From assembly GCA_023447635.1 (NCBI GenBank), contig JAEXNA010000169.1, positions 1-64,000 on the forward strand: a stretch of 64,000 bases of DNA, written 5' to 3'. The notes beneath the pieces are model-generated. The model made no database searches. It saw only the letters and a program-made list of their open reading frames with translations, and was not told the origin of the DNA. A program made the position numbers and the translations under genes. Shown in pieces: positions 34,540 through 42,319 of the stretch. The first letter of the stretch is position 1. Every line of letters starts with the position of its first letter. Source of the stretch: Vulcanimicrobiota bacterium (GTDB taxonomy: Bacteria > Vulcanimicrobiota > Xenobia > Xenobiales > JADMJV01).

Positions 34540-35253
34540 CTATTTCGTCTGGTAGTCGTGGAAGCGGTACCCCAGGCCGCGTTCGTTGAAGATGTAGCGA
34601 GGGTGGGAAGGGTCGGCTTCTAGCTTTTTGCGCAGGTAGGTCACATAGAGACGCAGGATCTGGGTATCGTCCCGGTACTCCGGACCCCACACGCGAGACA
34701 GCAGAGTCTCGTGGGTCAGCATCCGACCCGGATGGTTGATAAACTGGTGCAACAGTTTGAATTCGGTGGGGCGCAGATGGACGCGCTCGCCGTCGACCAC
34801 AGCCTCTCGGCGGTCCAGGTCGACCTGCAGGCGGTCGTCGATCGGGACCAGACCCCGGGTTACCGGAGCGGGCGTCTCGGTTCGACGCAGCACGGCTTTG
34901 ATACGGCTGACCAGTTCGCGATGGTTGAACGGCTTGCCCATATAGTCGTCGGCGCCCAGTTCCAGCCCCAGCACGCGGTCGTCATCCGAGGCCTGGACGG
35001 TCACCATGATCACGGGGATACCCACCGTCTGGCGGATCTGGCGTAGCACTTCGAAACCGGACACGTCGGGCAGGTTCAGGTCCAGCACCACAAGGTCCGG
35101 GATCTCGTCGCGCAGCCGCTCCAACCCCTCGGCTCCCATCATAGCTCCGGACACGATGAAGCCGGCGCCCTCCAGGGTCACCCGGATCAGGTCGAGCATG
35201 TGGGGTTCGTCTTCGATCACCAGGATGCGTCGGTCTTTGAAATCGTTAGCCAT
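34540..35253 (-). CDS. OmpR/PhoB-type response regulator
   Basis: 237 residues. Receiver domain: ILVIEDEPHML (acidic pair near 14-15), LVVLDLNLPDVSG (phospho-acceptor Asp58), VTVQASD and GKPFNH (Lys near 107). C-terminal winged helix: LRPTEFKLLHQFINHPGRML, LRLYVTYLRKKLEADPSHP, GLGYRF. It would bind DNA when phosphorylated by the kinase encoded 15 nt upstream. Targets are unknown. Confidence 0.93.
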   Translation of the reverse strand: MANDFKDRRILVIEDEPHMLDLIRVTLEGAGFIVSGAMMGAEGLERLRDEIPDLVVLDLNLPDVSGFEVLRQIRQTVGIPVIMVTVQASDDDRVLGLELGADDYMGKPFNHRELVSRIKAVLRRTETPAPVTRGLVPIDDRLQVDLDRREAVVDGERVHLRPTEFKLLHQFINHPGRMLTHETLLSRVWGPEYRDDTQILRLYVTYLRKKLEADPSHPRYIFNERGLGYRFHDYQTK

Positions 35254-35268
35254 GAAGTTACTCTATCC

Positions 35269-36819
35269 TTAGTCGTCTGATTTTCGAGTGGGCAGGGTGA
35301 TAGTGAACAACGCCCCGCCCTGCGGGCTCGCGCCCAAAGTCAAGTTGCCGCCGTGGGCTTCCACGATAGCTTTGGCGATGTAAAGTCCCAGTCCCGAGCC
35401 GCTGACCCCAGCCGGCCCTTTGCCGCGCACGAACGGTTCGAACAGGCGCTCGCGGTCTTGCTCGGGCACGCCGGGGCCGTCGTCGCCCACCGAGATCAGG
35501 AGTTCCTTGTCGTTGAACCGTCCGGTGACTTCGATGGTGCCCTGCCCGCTATACTTCGAGGCGTTCTCCATCAGGTTGATGACCACTTGCTGCACCCGGG
35601 CGCCGTCGACTTTGACCAGGAAGTGCTCGGGCTGCAGATCGACTTTCACCTTGCAGCGGGCCGCGCACAGCAGGGGAGAGACCTTTTCTACCCCTCGAGC
35701 CACCAGTTTGGCCACATCTTCCACCGTCAACTGCGGCTTCAGCCCGCCGGCCTGGATGCGCGTGGCCTCTAACATCTGGCCCACCATCTTTTCCAGGCGG
35801 ACGCTCTCTTCCACGATGATGCCGGCTTTTTCCCGGATGGTGGCCTCGGACAGCTTCATGTCGGGGTCGGACATCAGGCCGGCGAAACCCTTGATGATGG
35901 CGATCGGGGTGTGAAGCTCGTGGGAGACGGCGCTCAGGAACACCTTCTGTAGCCGCTCCATCTCTTTGCGACGGCTGATATCGCGCAGCATCATGACCCA
36001 GCCCAGCGCCTGGCTTTCCTCGTCGAAGAGCGGGGCGCCGGTCACTTCGACATCGAGCACCTGACCCGAGCGGGTGACCAGTTGAGCTTCGACCGGGTCG
36101 GTGCGTTCCCCGAAATAGCGCCGCCCCAGCCGAACCAGCGAGGTCGAGTCGTCCGGGCGCACTTCGATCTTGAGCGGGAACGCCTCTTGCGAGGCGCGTC
36201 CGACGGCTTCGCCGATCTCCCAGCCCGACAGCTTGGACATGGTCAGGTTGTAGCCTACCACCGAGCCGTCGCGGTCCAGGATGACCACCCCGTCGGAAGA
36301 GTGCTGGACCACCGCTTCCAGCCAGCGGCGCTCGGTGAGTAGACGCTTCAACAACTGGGCGTTCTGGATGGTCACCTCGACCTTGTCGGCCATCAGGTGG
36401 TAGATCCCGGCGGCGTCGTCGAGAAGCTTGTCGTCTTCGCTGTCGCGCAGCAGGTAGAAGAAGCCGATGGAGCGCCCGCCCGAGCGGACGGGGACGGCCA
36501 GCGATGAGGCGGCTCCCGCGGTTTGCCGCAGCTTCAGTTCGGTCTGCGAGGTGGGGTTGCCGCGCTCGGTCAACTCTTGCACGGCGGCTTCCATCAACGG
36601 CTTGAGAGCCTGTTCGGCGGCCGGGTCGACGCCGTAAAGATGGGTCCGGGTCTGGCCCCGGTCGCTGGTGATCAGCAGGCCCGAATCGCCTCCGCCGGCC
36701 CGCACCACGTCGCCCAGCAGCCCTTCCAGCACGCGCAGCGCTTCCGGCTCGTCGCCCAGATCGACCTCGAGCTTCAGGGTCTCGACCCCCTCGAACGTCT
36801 TTTTCTTCTTGCGCGCCAT
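35269..36819 (-). CDS. Sensor histidine kinase with GAF and PAS domains, soluble
   Basis: 516 residues without membrane segments. A GAF-like domain (about 25-165), a PAS domain (about 165-290, VVQHSSDGVVILDRDGSVVG), HisKA with FLSAVSHELHTPIAIIKGFA (phospho-His near 305; note HELHTP instead of HELRTP), and HATPase with NLMENASKYS, GDDGPGVPEQD, GSGLGLYIAKAIVEAHGG. It would sense a cytoplasmic signal and phosphorylate the regulator at 34540. The basic N-terminus (MARKKKK) is unusual. The two genes form an operon. Confidence 0.92.
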   Translation of the reverse strand: MARKKKKTFEGVETLKLEVDLGDEPEALRVLEGLLGDVVRAGGGDSGLLITSDRGQTRTHLYGVDPAAEQALKPLMEAAVQELTERGNPTSQTELKLRQTAGAASSLAVPVRSGGRSIGFFYLLRDSEDDKLLDDAAGIYHLMADKVEVTIQNAQLLKRLLTERRWLEAVVQHSSDGVVILDRDGSVVGYNLTMSKLSGWEIGEAVGRASQEAFPLKIEVRPDDSTSLVRLGRRYFGERTDPVEAQLVTRSGQVLDVEVTGAPLFDEESQALGWVMMLRDISRRKEMERLQKVFLSAVSHELHTPIAIIKGFAGLMSDPDMKLSEATIREKAGIIVEESVRLEKMVGQMLEATRIQAGGLKPQLTVEDVAKLVARGVEKVSPLLCAARCKVKVDLQPEHFLVKVDGARVQQVVINLMENASKYSGQGTIEVTGRFNDKELLISVGDDGPGVPEQDRERLFEPFVRGKGPAGVSGSGLGLYIAKAIVEAHGGNLTLGASPQGGALFTITLPTRKSDD

Positions 36820-37030
36820 CCTTTCCGGGCTTTTCTCGCCCCCGGCCGGAGACCTGCCCAGGGCGGGGGGAGGAGGCGTTTAGGAAACTGTTCCCCGGTT
36901 GCTGGTCTCATATACTCCTCTAATTCAGCGTTAGCCCGGGTCTAATGGGGCGCCGCCTATACTGCGAGAGAAGTCAAACGAGACCGGGGCGGTCGGGAAG
37001 ACCGCCTCGAAAGAGTTTAAGGAGTCAAAG

Positions 37031-37456
37031 ATGAGCGTAGTGAAATGGCACCCCGTTGGGGAAATGTTGGAACTGGGCAACCTGTTGCAGAGAAGCTTCG
37101 AAGGGAACGGTTTCCCTAGAGGACGCGGCGCGGGTCCCCAACTTGCCCTGGACGTTTACGAGACCGAAGCCGAGTTGGTCCTGACCGCCTCGCTTCCCGG
37201 CGCGACTCGAGAGGATCTCGAGGTCGAGTATGAAGACCGCCTGCTCACCGTCCGCGGCACCGTGAAGGCGCCGGAACTTCCCGAAGGCGCCAAGAGCCTG
37301 CTCCACGAGCGGCCTCACGGCAGCGTGACCCGCACCCTGCGGATCGCCCAACACCTGGATGTGGCCAACAGCAAGGCTACCTTCACTAACGGATTGCTGG
37401 AAGTTCGGCTGCCCAAGGCCGCCGAGGCCCGCAAGAAAACCATCAGCATCGAGTAA
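37031..37456 (+). CDS. Small heat shock protein, Hsp20/alpha-crystallin
   Basis: 141 residues with AAGGAG 8 nt before the ATG. The alpha-crystallin domain covers about 38-130: ALDVYETEAELVLTASLPGA, EDLEVEYEDRLLTVRGTVK, RTLRIAQHLDVANSKATFTN, GLLEVRLPKA. This ATP-independent chaperone holds unfolding proteins. TATACT (36958-36963) upstream may be the -10 box; no CIRCE element is seen. A terminator follows at 37560. Confidence 0.93.
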   Translation: MSVVKWHPVGEMLELGNLLQRSFEGNGFPRGRGAGPQLALDVYETEAELVLTASLPGATREDLEVEYEDRLLTVRGTVKAPELPEGAKSLLHERPHGSVTRTLRIAQHLDVANSKATFTNGLLEVRLPKAAEARKKTISIE

Positions 37457-37559
37457 GCATCGCCTTCCTCGATATGGCGAGGCGTCATCCACGCCTCGAG
37501 ATACAGGCAGACGACTATCCCCTGCGGATACCCCTCCCCATAGTGGGGCGCAACGCCCC

Positions 37560-37595
37560 GGCCCTGGAGTCCCCCTTCTCCAGGGCCCTTTTTTT
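37560..37595 (+). terminator. Intrinsic terminator after hsp20
   Basis: GGCCCTGGAG (37560-37569) pairs with CTCCAGGGCC (37578-37587), followed by CTTTTTTT. The 203-nt gap 37457-37659 shows nothing else clear. Confidence 0.92.
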
Positions 37596-37659
37596 ATGGG
37601 AGGGCCTGGGGAGGGCTGGTGGGAGAGGGAGAGCGGGGTCGTGAGGGAATGAGCGGCCT

Positions 37660-38802
37660 ATGACTCTGAAGCGAACCGTTGTCTGCCTGCTGGCCATGCT
37701 CTGTCTGGGGCTGCCCGCCTTCGCGCAGAACTACGCCGCCGACAAAGCGGCGGCGGACCAGTCGTTGGCGGCCAAGGATTTTCCCACCGCCATTGCGGCG
37801 TTTCGCAAGCTGGTGGCCGACTACCCGGACAAGGTCGAAGCGTACAATGCGCTAGGCTTTGCTCTGTATCTCGATAGCCAGTTCGACGAAGCGATCGTGA
37901 CCTTCGAGCAGGCGCTGCAGATGGCGCCGTCGGATGACGCGGCCAAGCGCAACCTGATTCTGGCCGGCGGACGTCGGGCCCTGGAGAGCAGCTATCGCAA
38001 CGGCCTGAGCCGGATCGAAGGGCTGAAGTCGCGCTTCCCCGGCCATCCTCAGCTGGCTGTCTTGGATTTCTACTCGGGTAAGCTGCACTTTCTTTACGGC
38101 TTTTCCACGCCCGCTTTCGAAGCCTGGCGCTCGGTAGCGAGGTCTCGCCCCGAATCGGGCACGGCGCTGTTCTTGAGAGCGGTGGACGCTCGCGCCAAGG
38201 GCGATGCGGCGGCGCAGAACAAGCTCTTCCAGGCGGCTTTGCAGCAGATGCCGACGGAAGAGGTGTTCCGTATCTGGGCGGCTCGACTGATGGTCGAAGC
38301 GGGCGATAACGAGCAGGCGGCGGGCCTTTTGGCCTCGCTGATGGACCGCCCGCAGTTGACGCCGGGGGTGGCGATTGCGCTGTCGCGCTTCGAGCGGATG
38401 CGCGGGCACAGTTTGCCCGCCTATGAGCTGCTTAAGCGAACGGCCGATGTGCCCGAAGTACTTCTCGAGCGTGCTTTGATGACTTTGCAGATGGGGGCTG
38501 CGCGCGAGGCGGTCCTGGCTGATCTGCAAAGCGCGTTAGACGCCGGGGGGGATGGAGCGATGCTGATCCTCAGCGATGAGCCGGGAGCCAGGGTCTACCT
38601 GGACGGCACCTTGCTGGGTTCTCCACCACTGGGGCTGTACCCCAGCGAGGGAGAGCACGAGGTGCGGGTGGTTTACCAACCCCGTCCCTCGCTGTTGGCT
38701 CGGTTTCGCTCGCCCGGTGAAGGGATGATGCTGCTGCAGAGCGGCACGGCCAGCGGCCTGGATATCAGGACGGTCCCTTCGCGCAGCGAACTGCTGCCGT
38801 AA
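37660..38802 (+). CDS. Exported TPR protein with C-terminal PEGA domain
   Basis: 380 residues. Signal peptide MTLKRTVVCLLAMLCLGLPAFA, then TPR-type repeats (VEAYNALGFALYLDSQFDEA, and others) over about 25-290. Near 305-345 a PEGA domain appears: LILSDEPGARVYLDGTLLGS then PPLGLYPSEGEHEVRVV. PEGA domains are found in surface or periplasmic proteins. Partner unknown. It is a single gene upstream of the HAD pair. Confidence 0.85.
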   Translation: MTLKRTVVCLLAMLCLGLPAFAQNYAADKAAADQSLAAKDFPTAIAAFRKLVADYPDKVEAYNALGFALYLDSQFDEAIVTFEQALQMAPSDDAAKRNLILAGGRRALESSYRNGLSRIEGLKSRFPGHPQLAVLDFYSGKLHFLYGFSTPAFEAWRSVARSRPESGTALFLRAVDARAKGDAAAQNKLFQAALQQMPTEEVFRIWAARLMVEAGDNEQAAGLLASLMDRPQLTPGVAIALSRFERMRGHSLPAYELLKRTADVPEVLLERALMTLQMGAAREAVLADLQSALDAGGDGAMLILSDEPGARVYLDGTLLGSPPLGLYPSEGEHEVRVVYQPRPSLLARFRSPGEGMMLLQSGTASGLDIRTVPSRSELLP

Positions 38803-38857
38803 CCTCCGGCTTTCAGCGGGCCGGAGTTCGGCAACCTTTAACGAACGGATAAAGCCT

Positions 38858-39508
38858 GTGTCTTCGATTTTTGGAAAGAAACCTCTCGTCTGCCTGTGCG
38901 TCGAGATTTTCGATGTTATCGCCACCTGTCCGATGGACTCTTATAAGGAGTTCTCGGCTCAGGCCTACGGCTGCACGCCCGAACAGGTCGAGCAGGCGGT
39001 GGGGAACCACTGGGCCAACCTCGAGATGGGCAAGCTCAAGCCGGACGTCTTCTGGGATAAGGTGGGCGAGGACCTTCGCGAGATGGGGGTCGAGCATAGC
39101 GTGCCCGGCTGGAAGTTCAAGGGGATCTGGGACGGTCTGGTGGCTGACCACGTGAGCTTGAACAAGGAGATGATCGAGACGGTGCGTCAGGCCCGGACGG
39201 CCAAGATCCGCACGGTCGCTTCGACCAACATGTCGCCCGAGGTCGCCGCCGCCATGCAGAAGGTGGGCGCCTTCGAGCCGTTCAACCTGGCGGTGCTCTC
39301 CAGCCAGATCACGGCGCTCAAGCCGGCAGCGGCCGTGTTCGGACGGATGGCCAAACTGGCCCGCACCGCGCCGGCTCAGTGTCTCTACCTGGACAAAGAC
39401 CCGGCCAACCTGGCGGCGGCGAAGTCGGCCGGCTACAAGACGTTAGAGTACAAAGGCGACCCCAAAGAGACGCGTTGGGAGCTGCTGCAGCTGGGCCTGT
39501 TGGGTTAG
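38858..39508 (+). CDS. HAD-superfamily pseudoenzyme (YihX-like, catalytic residues lost)
   Basis: 216 residues from GTG 38858. It is about a third identical to its immediate downstream neighbour along the full length (shared PMD-Y, E-MGK, FW-KVG, PxWKFKG, KAGY/KSAGY). The HAD residues are altered: motif I VEIFDVIATCPMD has Glu16 for the nucleophile Asp and Thr23 for the second Asp; motif II is VASTNM; motif III keeps Lys in ALKPAAAVF; motif IV is YLDKDPANL, with DK for DD. So it is very likely inactive, perhaps a binding or regulatory partner of the active copy. Tandem duplication followed by decay of the active site. Confidence 0.75.
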   Translation: MSSIFGKKPLVCLCVEIFDVIATCPMDSYKEFSAQAYGCTPEQVEQAVGNHWANLEMGKLKPDVFWDKVGEDLREMGVEHSVPGWKFKGIWDGLVADHVSLNKEMIETVRQARTAKIRTVASTNMSPEVAAAMQKVGAFEPFNLAVLSSQITALKPAAAVFGRMAKLARTAPAQCLYLDKDPANLAAAKSAGYKTLEYKGDPKETRWELLQLGLLG

Positions 39509-39511
39509 TCG

Positions 39512-40150
39512 GTGTTTTTTCGACGGAAGAAGCCGATTACCACGGTCTATTTCGACATTGGCGGTGTAGTGGTGGATGCCCCCATGGACCGCTATCGCGA
39601 GCTGGGGATGGAGCTATTTGGCTGCCGAGACGACCATCTGGTCCTGTGCTCGGCCGAATTCTTGCCGCTGCTCGAGATGGGCAAGATCACTTCGACCGAG
39701 TTCTGGGAAAAGGTAGGGCAGAAGCTAGCTTTCATGGGCATGGGTCGGGTCGTTCCGGCCTGGAAGTTCAAAGGCTTCTGGGAGAGCATCATGCTCGAGA
39801 CCCTGCGGGTGCACGAAGATGTGCTGAGCCTGGTGGGGAAGCTGCGGCCGAAATACACCGTGGGGGCGCTTTCTAATACCATCAGCGAGCACGCGAACGT
39901 GCTGCAGACTCGCGGCCTCTATCAGAACTTTAGTCCGGTGGTGCTCTCCTGCCAGATCGGCATGCGTAAGCCGAACGCCGACATCTACAAGAAGGCGGCC
40001 GAGATGGCTCGCTGCAAACCGGGCAACTGCCTGCTTATCGACGATATGGCCGAAAACATCGAAGGCGCCCTGAAGGCGGGCTATCAGGCGATCCACTTTC
40101 GCAACTACGACGAGCTTCGGCTAGAACTGCATCGCAAAGGGCTGCTTTAA
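39512..40150 (+). CDS. HAD-superfamily phosphatase, YihX-like
   Basis: 212 residues from GTG 39512, 3 nt after the stop of the pseudoenzyme gene. The active-site motifs are intact: TVYFDIGGVVVDAPMD (Asp15), GALSNTISEHAN, LSCQIGMRKPNADIYKKAAE and CLLIDDMAENIEGA. FDxGxVxxD, SNT, GMRKP-x-x-IY and DDxxxNIEGA match E. coli YihX, an alpha-glucose-1-phosphate phosphatase; substrate here is inferred from that likeness. Cotranscribed with the inactive paralogue. Confidence 0.85.
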   Translation: MFFRRKKPITTVYFDIGGVVVDAPMDRYRELGMELFGCRDDHLVLCSAEFLPLLEMGKITSTEFWEKVGQKLAFMGMGRVVPAWKFKGFWESIMLETLRVHEDVLSLVGKLRPKYTVGALSNTISEHANVLQTRGLYQNFSPVVLSCQIGMRKPNADIYKKAAEMARCKPGNCLLIDDMAENIEGALKAGYQAIHFRNYDELRLELHRKGLL

Positions 40151-40279
40151 CCCCGAAGATGCGGGGAAGGCCGCAGGTTTTCTATCGCACCATCCGGGTT
40201 TTAGGGGAGTTTTCCGCCCCTCTGAGGTAGATTCGGGGGTGCGGGACGGTTGGCTATATCCTCTGGTCGGAGTGACCCC

Positions 40280-42076
40280 TTGAGCGCGCCCCCAACGCCG
40301 GCCCCCCTGGTCGACTCGCGTTCCCCCTGGGAACCGCTCAAGGTTCCGATGTTCCGCGCTCTGTGGACGGCCTCCCTGATCTCGAACCTGGGAACCTGGA
40401 TGCAGCAGATCGCCAACGGCTGGCTGATGACCTCATTGCATCCCGCGCCGCTGATGGTCAGTCTGGTCGAGGTCGCCAACACGCTGCCGATGGCGCTCCT
40501 GGCACTACCCGCAGGGGCGCTGGCCGACCTGATCGACCGTCGCCGCTACCTTCTGGTCACCCAGACCTGGATGTTGATCGCTTCAGGGCTGATGGGGCTA
40601 CTGACCTACACCGGCTATATGACGGCGCCGCTGCTGGTGCTGTGCACCTTCGTGATGGGTCTCGGAGTGGCTTTGAACTCTCCCGGTTGGCACTCGGTGA
40701 CACCGGAAGTGGTGCCGCGCCCGCAACTGTCTTCGGCTATCGCTCTGAACGCCATGGCCATCAACGGGGCTCGCGCGGTCGGTCCGGCGCTGGGCGGTAT
40801 TCTGCTGCTGTGGGCCGGTCCGGCGGTCGCCTTTTTCTTGAACTCGGCTTCGTTTTTGGCCGTCCTGCTGGTCTTGTGGAGTTGGAGGCGGCAGCCGCGA
40901 CCGGTAGCCGCGCCCGAGCGGTTTTCTTCGGCGATGAAGGTGGGGCTGCGTCACGTCCGCCACTCTCCCCGCCTGCGCACGGTGACCTGGCGCTCCGCCT
41001 CCTTTGTCGTCTGCTCGAGCGCGCTCTGGGCCACTCTGCCTCTGCTTTGCGAGCAGGTCTACGGATTCGACTCGCGAGGTTACGGCGCGATGGTGGGCTC
41101 CTTCGGTCTGGGCGCCGTCATCGGAGCCGTCGGTCTGTTGCCCTGGCTGCGCCGCCGGTTGGAGCTGAACCGGATCGTCTCGGGCGGCTGGCTTCTCTTT
41201 GTCGGGGTATTGTTCTCGCTGTCTTCGCTGGACGGCGGATGGCTGCCGTGCCTGCCCATGCTGGTGGGTGGCGCCTGCTGGATCTGTATTCTTTCGAATC
41301 TGCACCTGGTGGTGCAGACGGCGGCTCCTCCCTGGGTGCTGGGTCGGGCGATGTCGATCTATCTGCTCTGCTTTTTTGCCGCCGCCAGTTGCGGCAGCTT
41401 CCTGTGGGGCGTGGTAGCCCAGCAGATCGGGCTGGTCCAGGCTCTGCGGGTGGCGGGAAGCGTGCTCTTGTTCACTTCGTTGGGCGGGTTGATCGCGCCG
41501 TTGGCCTCGAGCGAGGGGCAGAACCTCGAGCCGTCCCACGCCTGGGAGCATCCCGAGATGACCATGGAGCCGCCGATGGATCACGGTCCGATCCTGGTCA
41601 CGGTCGAATACGAGATCGAGCCCGAGGACGGTCCGGCTTTCCGCGAGGCGGCCGAGCGGTTGCGGGCTTTCCGCTATCAGAGCGGGGTGCGCCAGTGGGG
41701 CATCTTCGTGGACATCGCCGACCCGACGCGCTACCGAGAGGTCTATCTCGAGGAAAGCTGGGGCGCCCATATGCGCGCCCACGCCAGGGTGACCGCTTAC
41801 GAGACCGAGGTGGCGGGCCAGGTCTACGCTTTCCACCGCGGTCCGACCTCGCCTCCGGTGACCCATCACGCTTACTGCAACCAGCGCTTCCCCGCCGAAG
41901 AGTCGTCGTCCGCGCCGTCGCCGCGCGTCTATCCGACCACCTCGCGGGGGGTTCCGCTGTGGTTTGTGGACGACCTGTCGACCTTCGAGAGCGAGCCCGA
42001 AGTGGGGCCCGAGGCGGTCATCGAACCCTCCGAAGCGGCCTCCGAACCCGCGTCGGAAGTCGAGAGTCCGAACTAG
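40280..42076 (+). CDS. MFS exporter (MFS_3/EntS type) with C-terminal antibiotic-biosynthesis-monooxygenase-like domain
   Basis: 598 residues. TTG 40280 is preceded by GGAG at 7 nt; a TTG ten codons earlier is possible but has no ribosome site. Twelve membrane segments cover about 25-410 (FRALWTASLISNLGTWMQQI, ADLIDRRRYLLVTQ loop, NAMAINGARAVGPALGG). The C-terminal part (about 435-530: ILVTVEYEIEPEDGPAFREA, RQWGIFVDIADPTRYREVYL, SWGAHMRAHARVT) is the ferredoxin-like ABM domain typical of the MFS_3 family, followed by an acidic tail. Likely exports a small molecule or siderophore; substrate unknown. Confidence 0.85.
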   Translation: MSAPPTPAPLVDSRSPWEPLKVPMFRALWTASLISNLGTWMQQIANGWLMTSLHPAPLMVSLVEVANTLPMALLALPAGALADLIDRRRYLLVTQTWMLIASGLMGLLTYTGYMTAPLLVLCTFVMGLGVALNSPGWHSVTPEVVPRPQLSSAIALNAMAINGARAVGPALGGILLLWAGPAVAFFLNSASFLAVLLVLWSWRRQPRPVAAPERFSSAMKVGLRHVRHSPRLRTVTWRSASFVVCSSALWATLPLLCEQVYGFDSRGYGAMVGSFGLGAVIGAVGLLPWLRRRLELNRIVSGGWLLFVGVLFSLSSLDGGWLPCLPMLVGGACWICILSNLHLVVQTAAPPWVLGRAMSIYLLCFFAAASCGSFLWGVVAQQIGLVQALRVAGSVLLFTSLGGLIAPLASSEGQNLEPSHAWEHPEMTMEPPMDHGPILVTVEYEIEPEDGPAFREAAERLRAFRYQSGVRQWGIFVDIADPTRYREVYLEESWGAHMRAHARVTAYETEVAGQVYAFHRGPTSPPVTHHAYCNQRFPAEESSSAPSPRVYPTTSRGVPLWFVDDLSTFESEPEVGPEAVIEPSEAASEPASEVESPN

Positions 42077-42085
42077 CCAAGCCTT

Positions 42086-42261
42086 AACGGACCTATCCGG
42101 CTGCCCCCTCTGATCAGAGCGCCAGCCTCAGTCTCTGCTTCTACTTCTACGGCGAGTCGGCCCAGGAGGTCAGCGAACGTGGTGCATCGCTGTGGCAAGC
42201 CTGGCTAAGCGAACAGTTCCCTTCGACCTCGACCGCCACCGCCCACTGCGAGGTCGAATAG
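42086..42261 (+). pseudogene. Possible gene remnant without a start codon
   Basis: After a TAA, an open frame to TAG 42259-42261 reads SLSLCFYFYGESAQEVSERG, then SLWQAWLSEQFPSTS and ends HCEVE. Its codon usage looks coding, but no ATG, GTG, TTG or ribosome site exists, so it may be the 3' remnant of a lost gene in the 243-nt gap between the MFS gene and the hybrid kinase. No family recognised. Confidence 0.3.
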
Positions 42262-42319
42262 CCCGACCTTACCGGCCCACCAGGGATAAGCGCGAGGAGC
42301 CCTCGAAGCCCCGAACGGG

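Noticed and set aside
40363..42087. 574-residue frame overlapping the MFS gene in another frame
   Set aside because: It is Gly/Arg/Ala-rich without membrane segments, while the other frame gives a full MFS_3 exporter.
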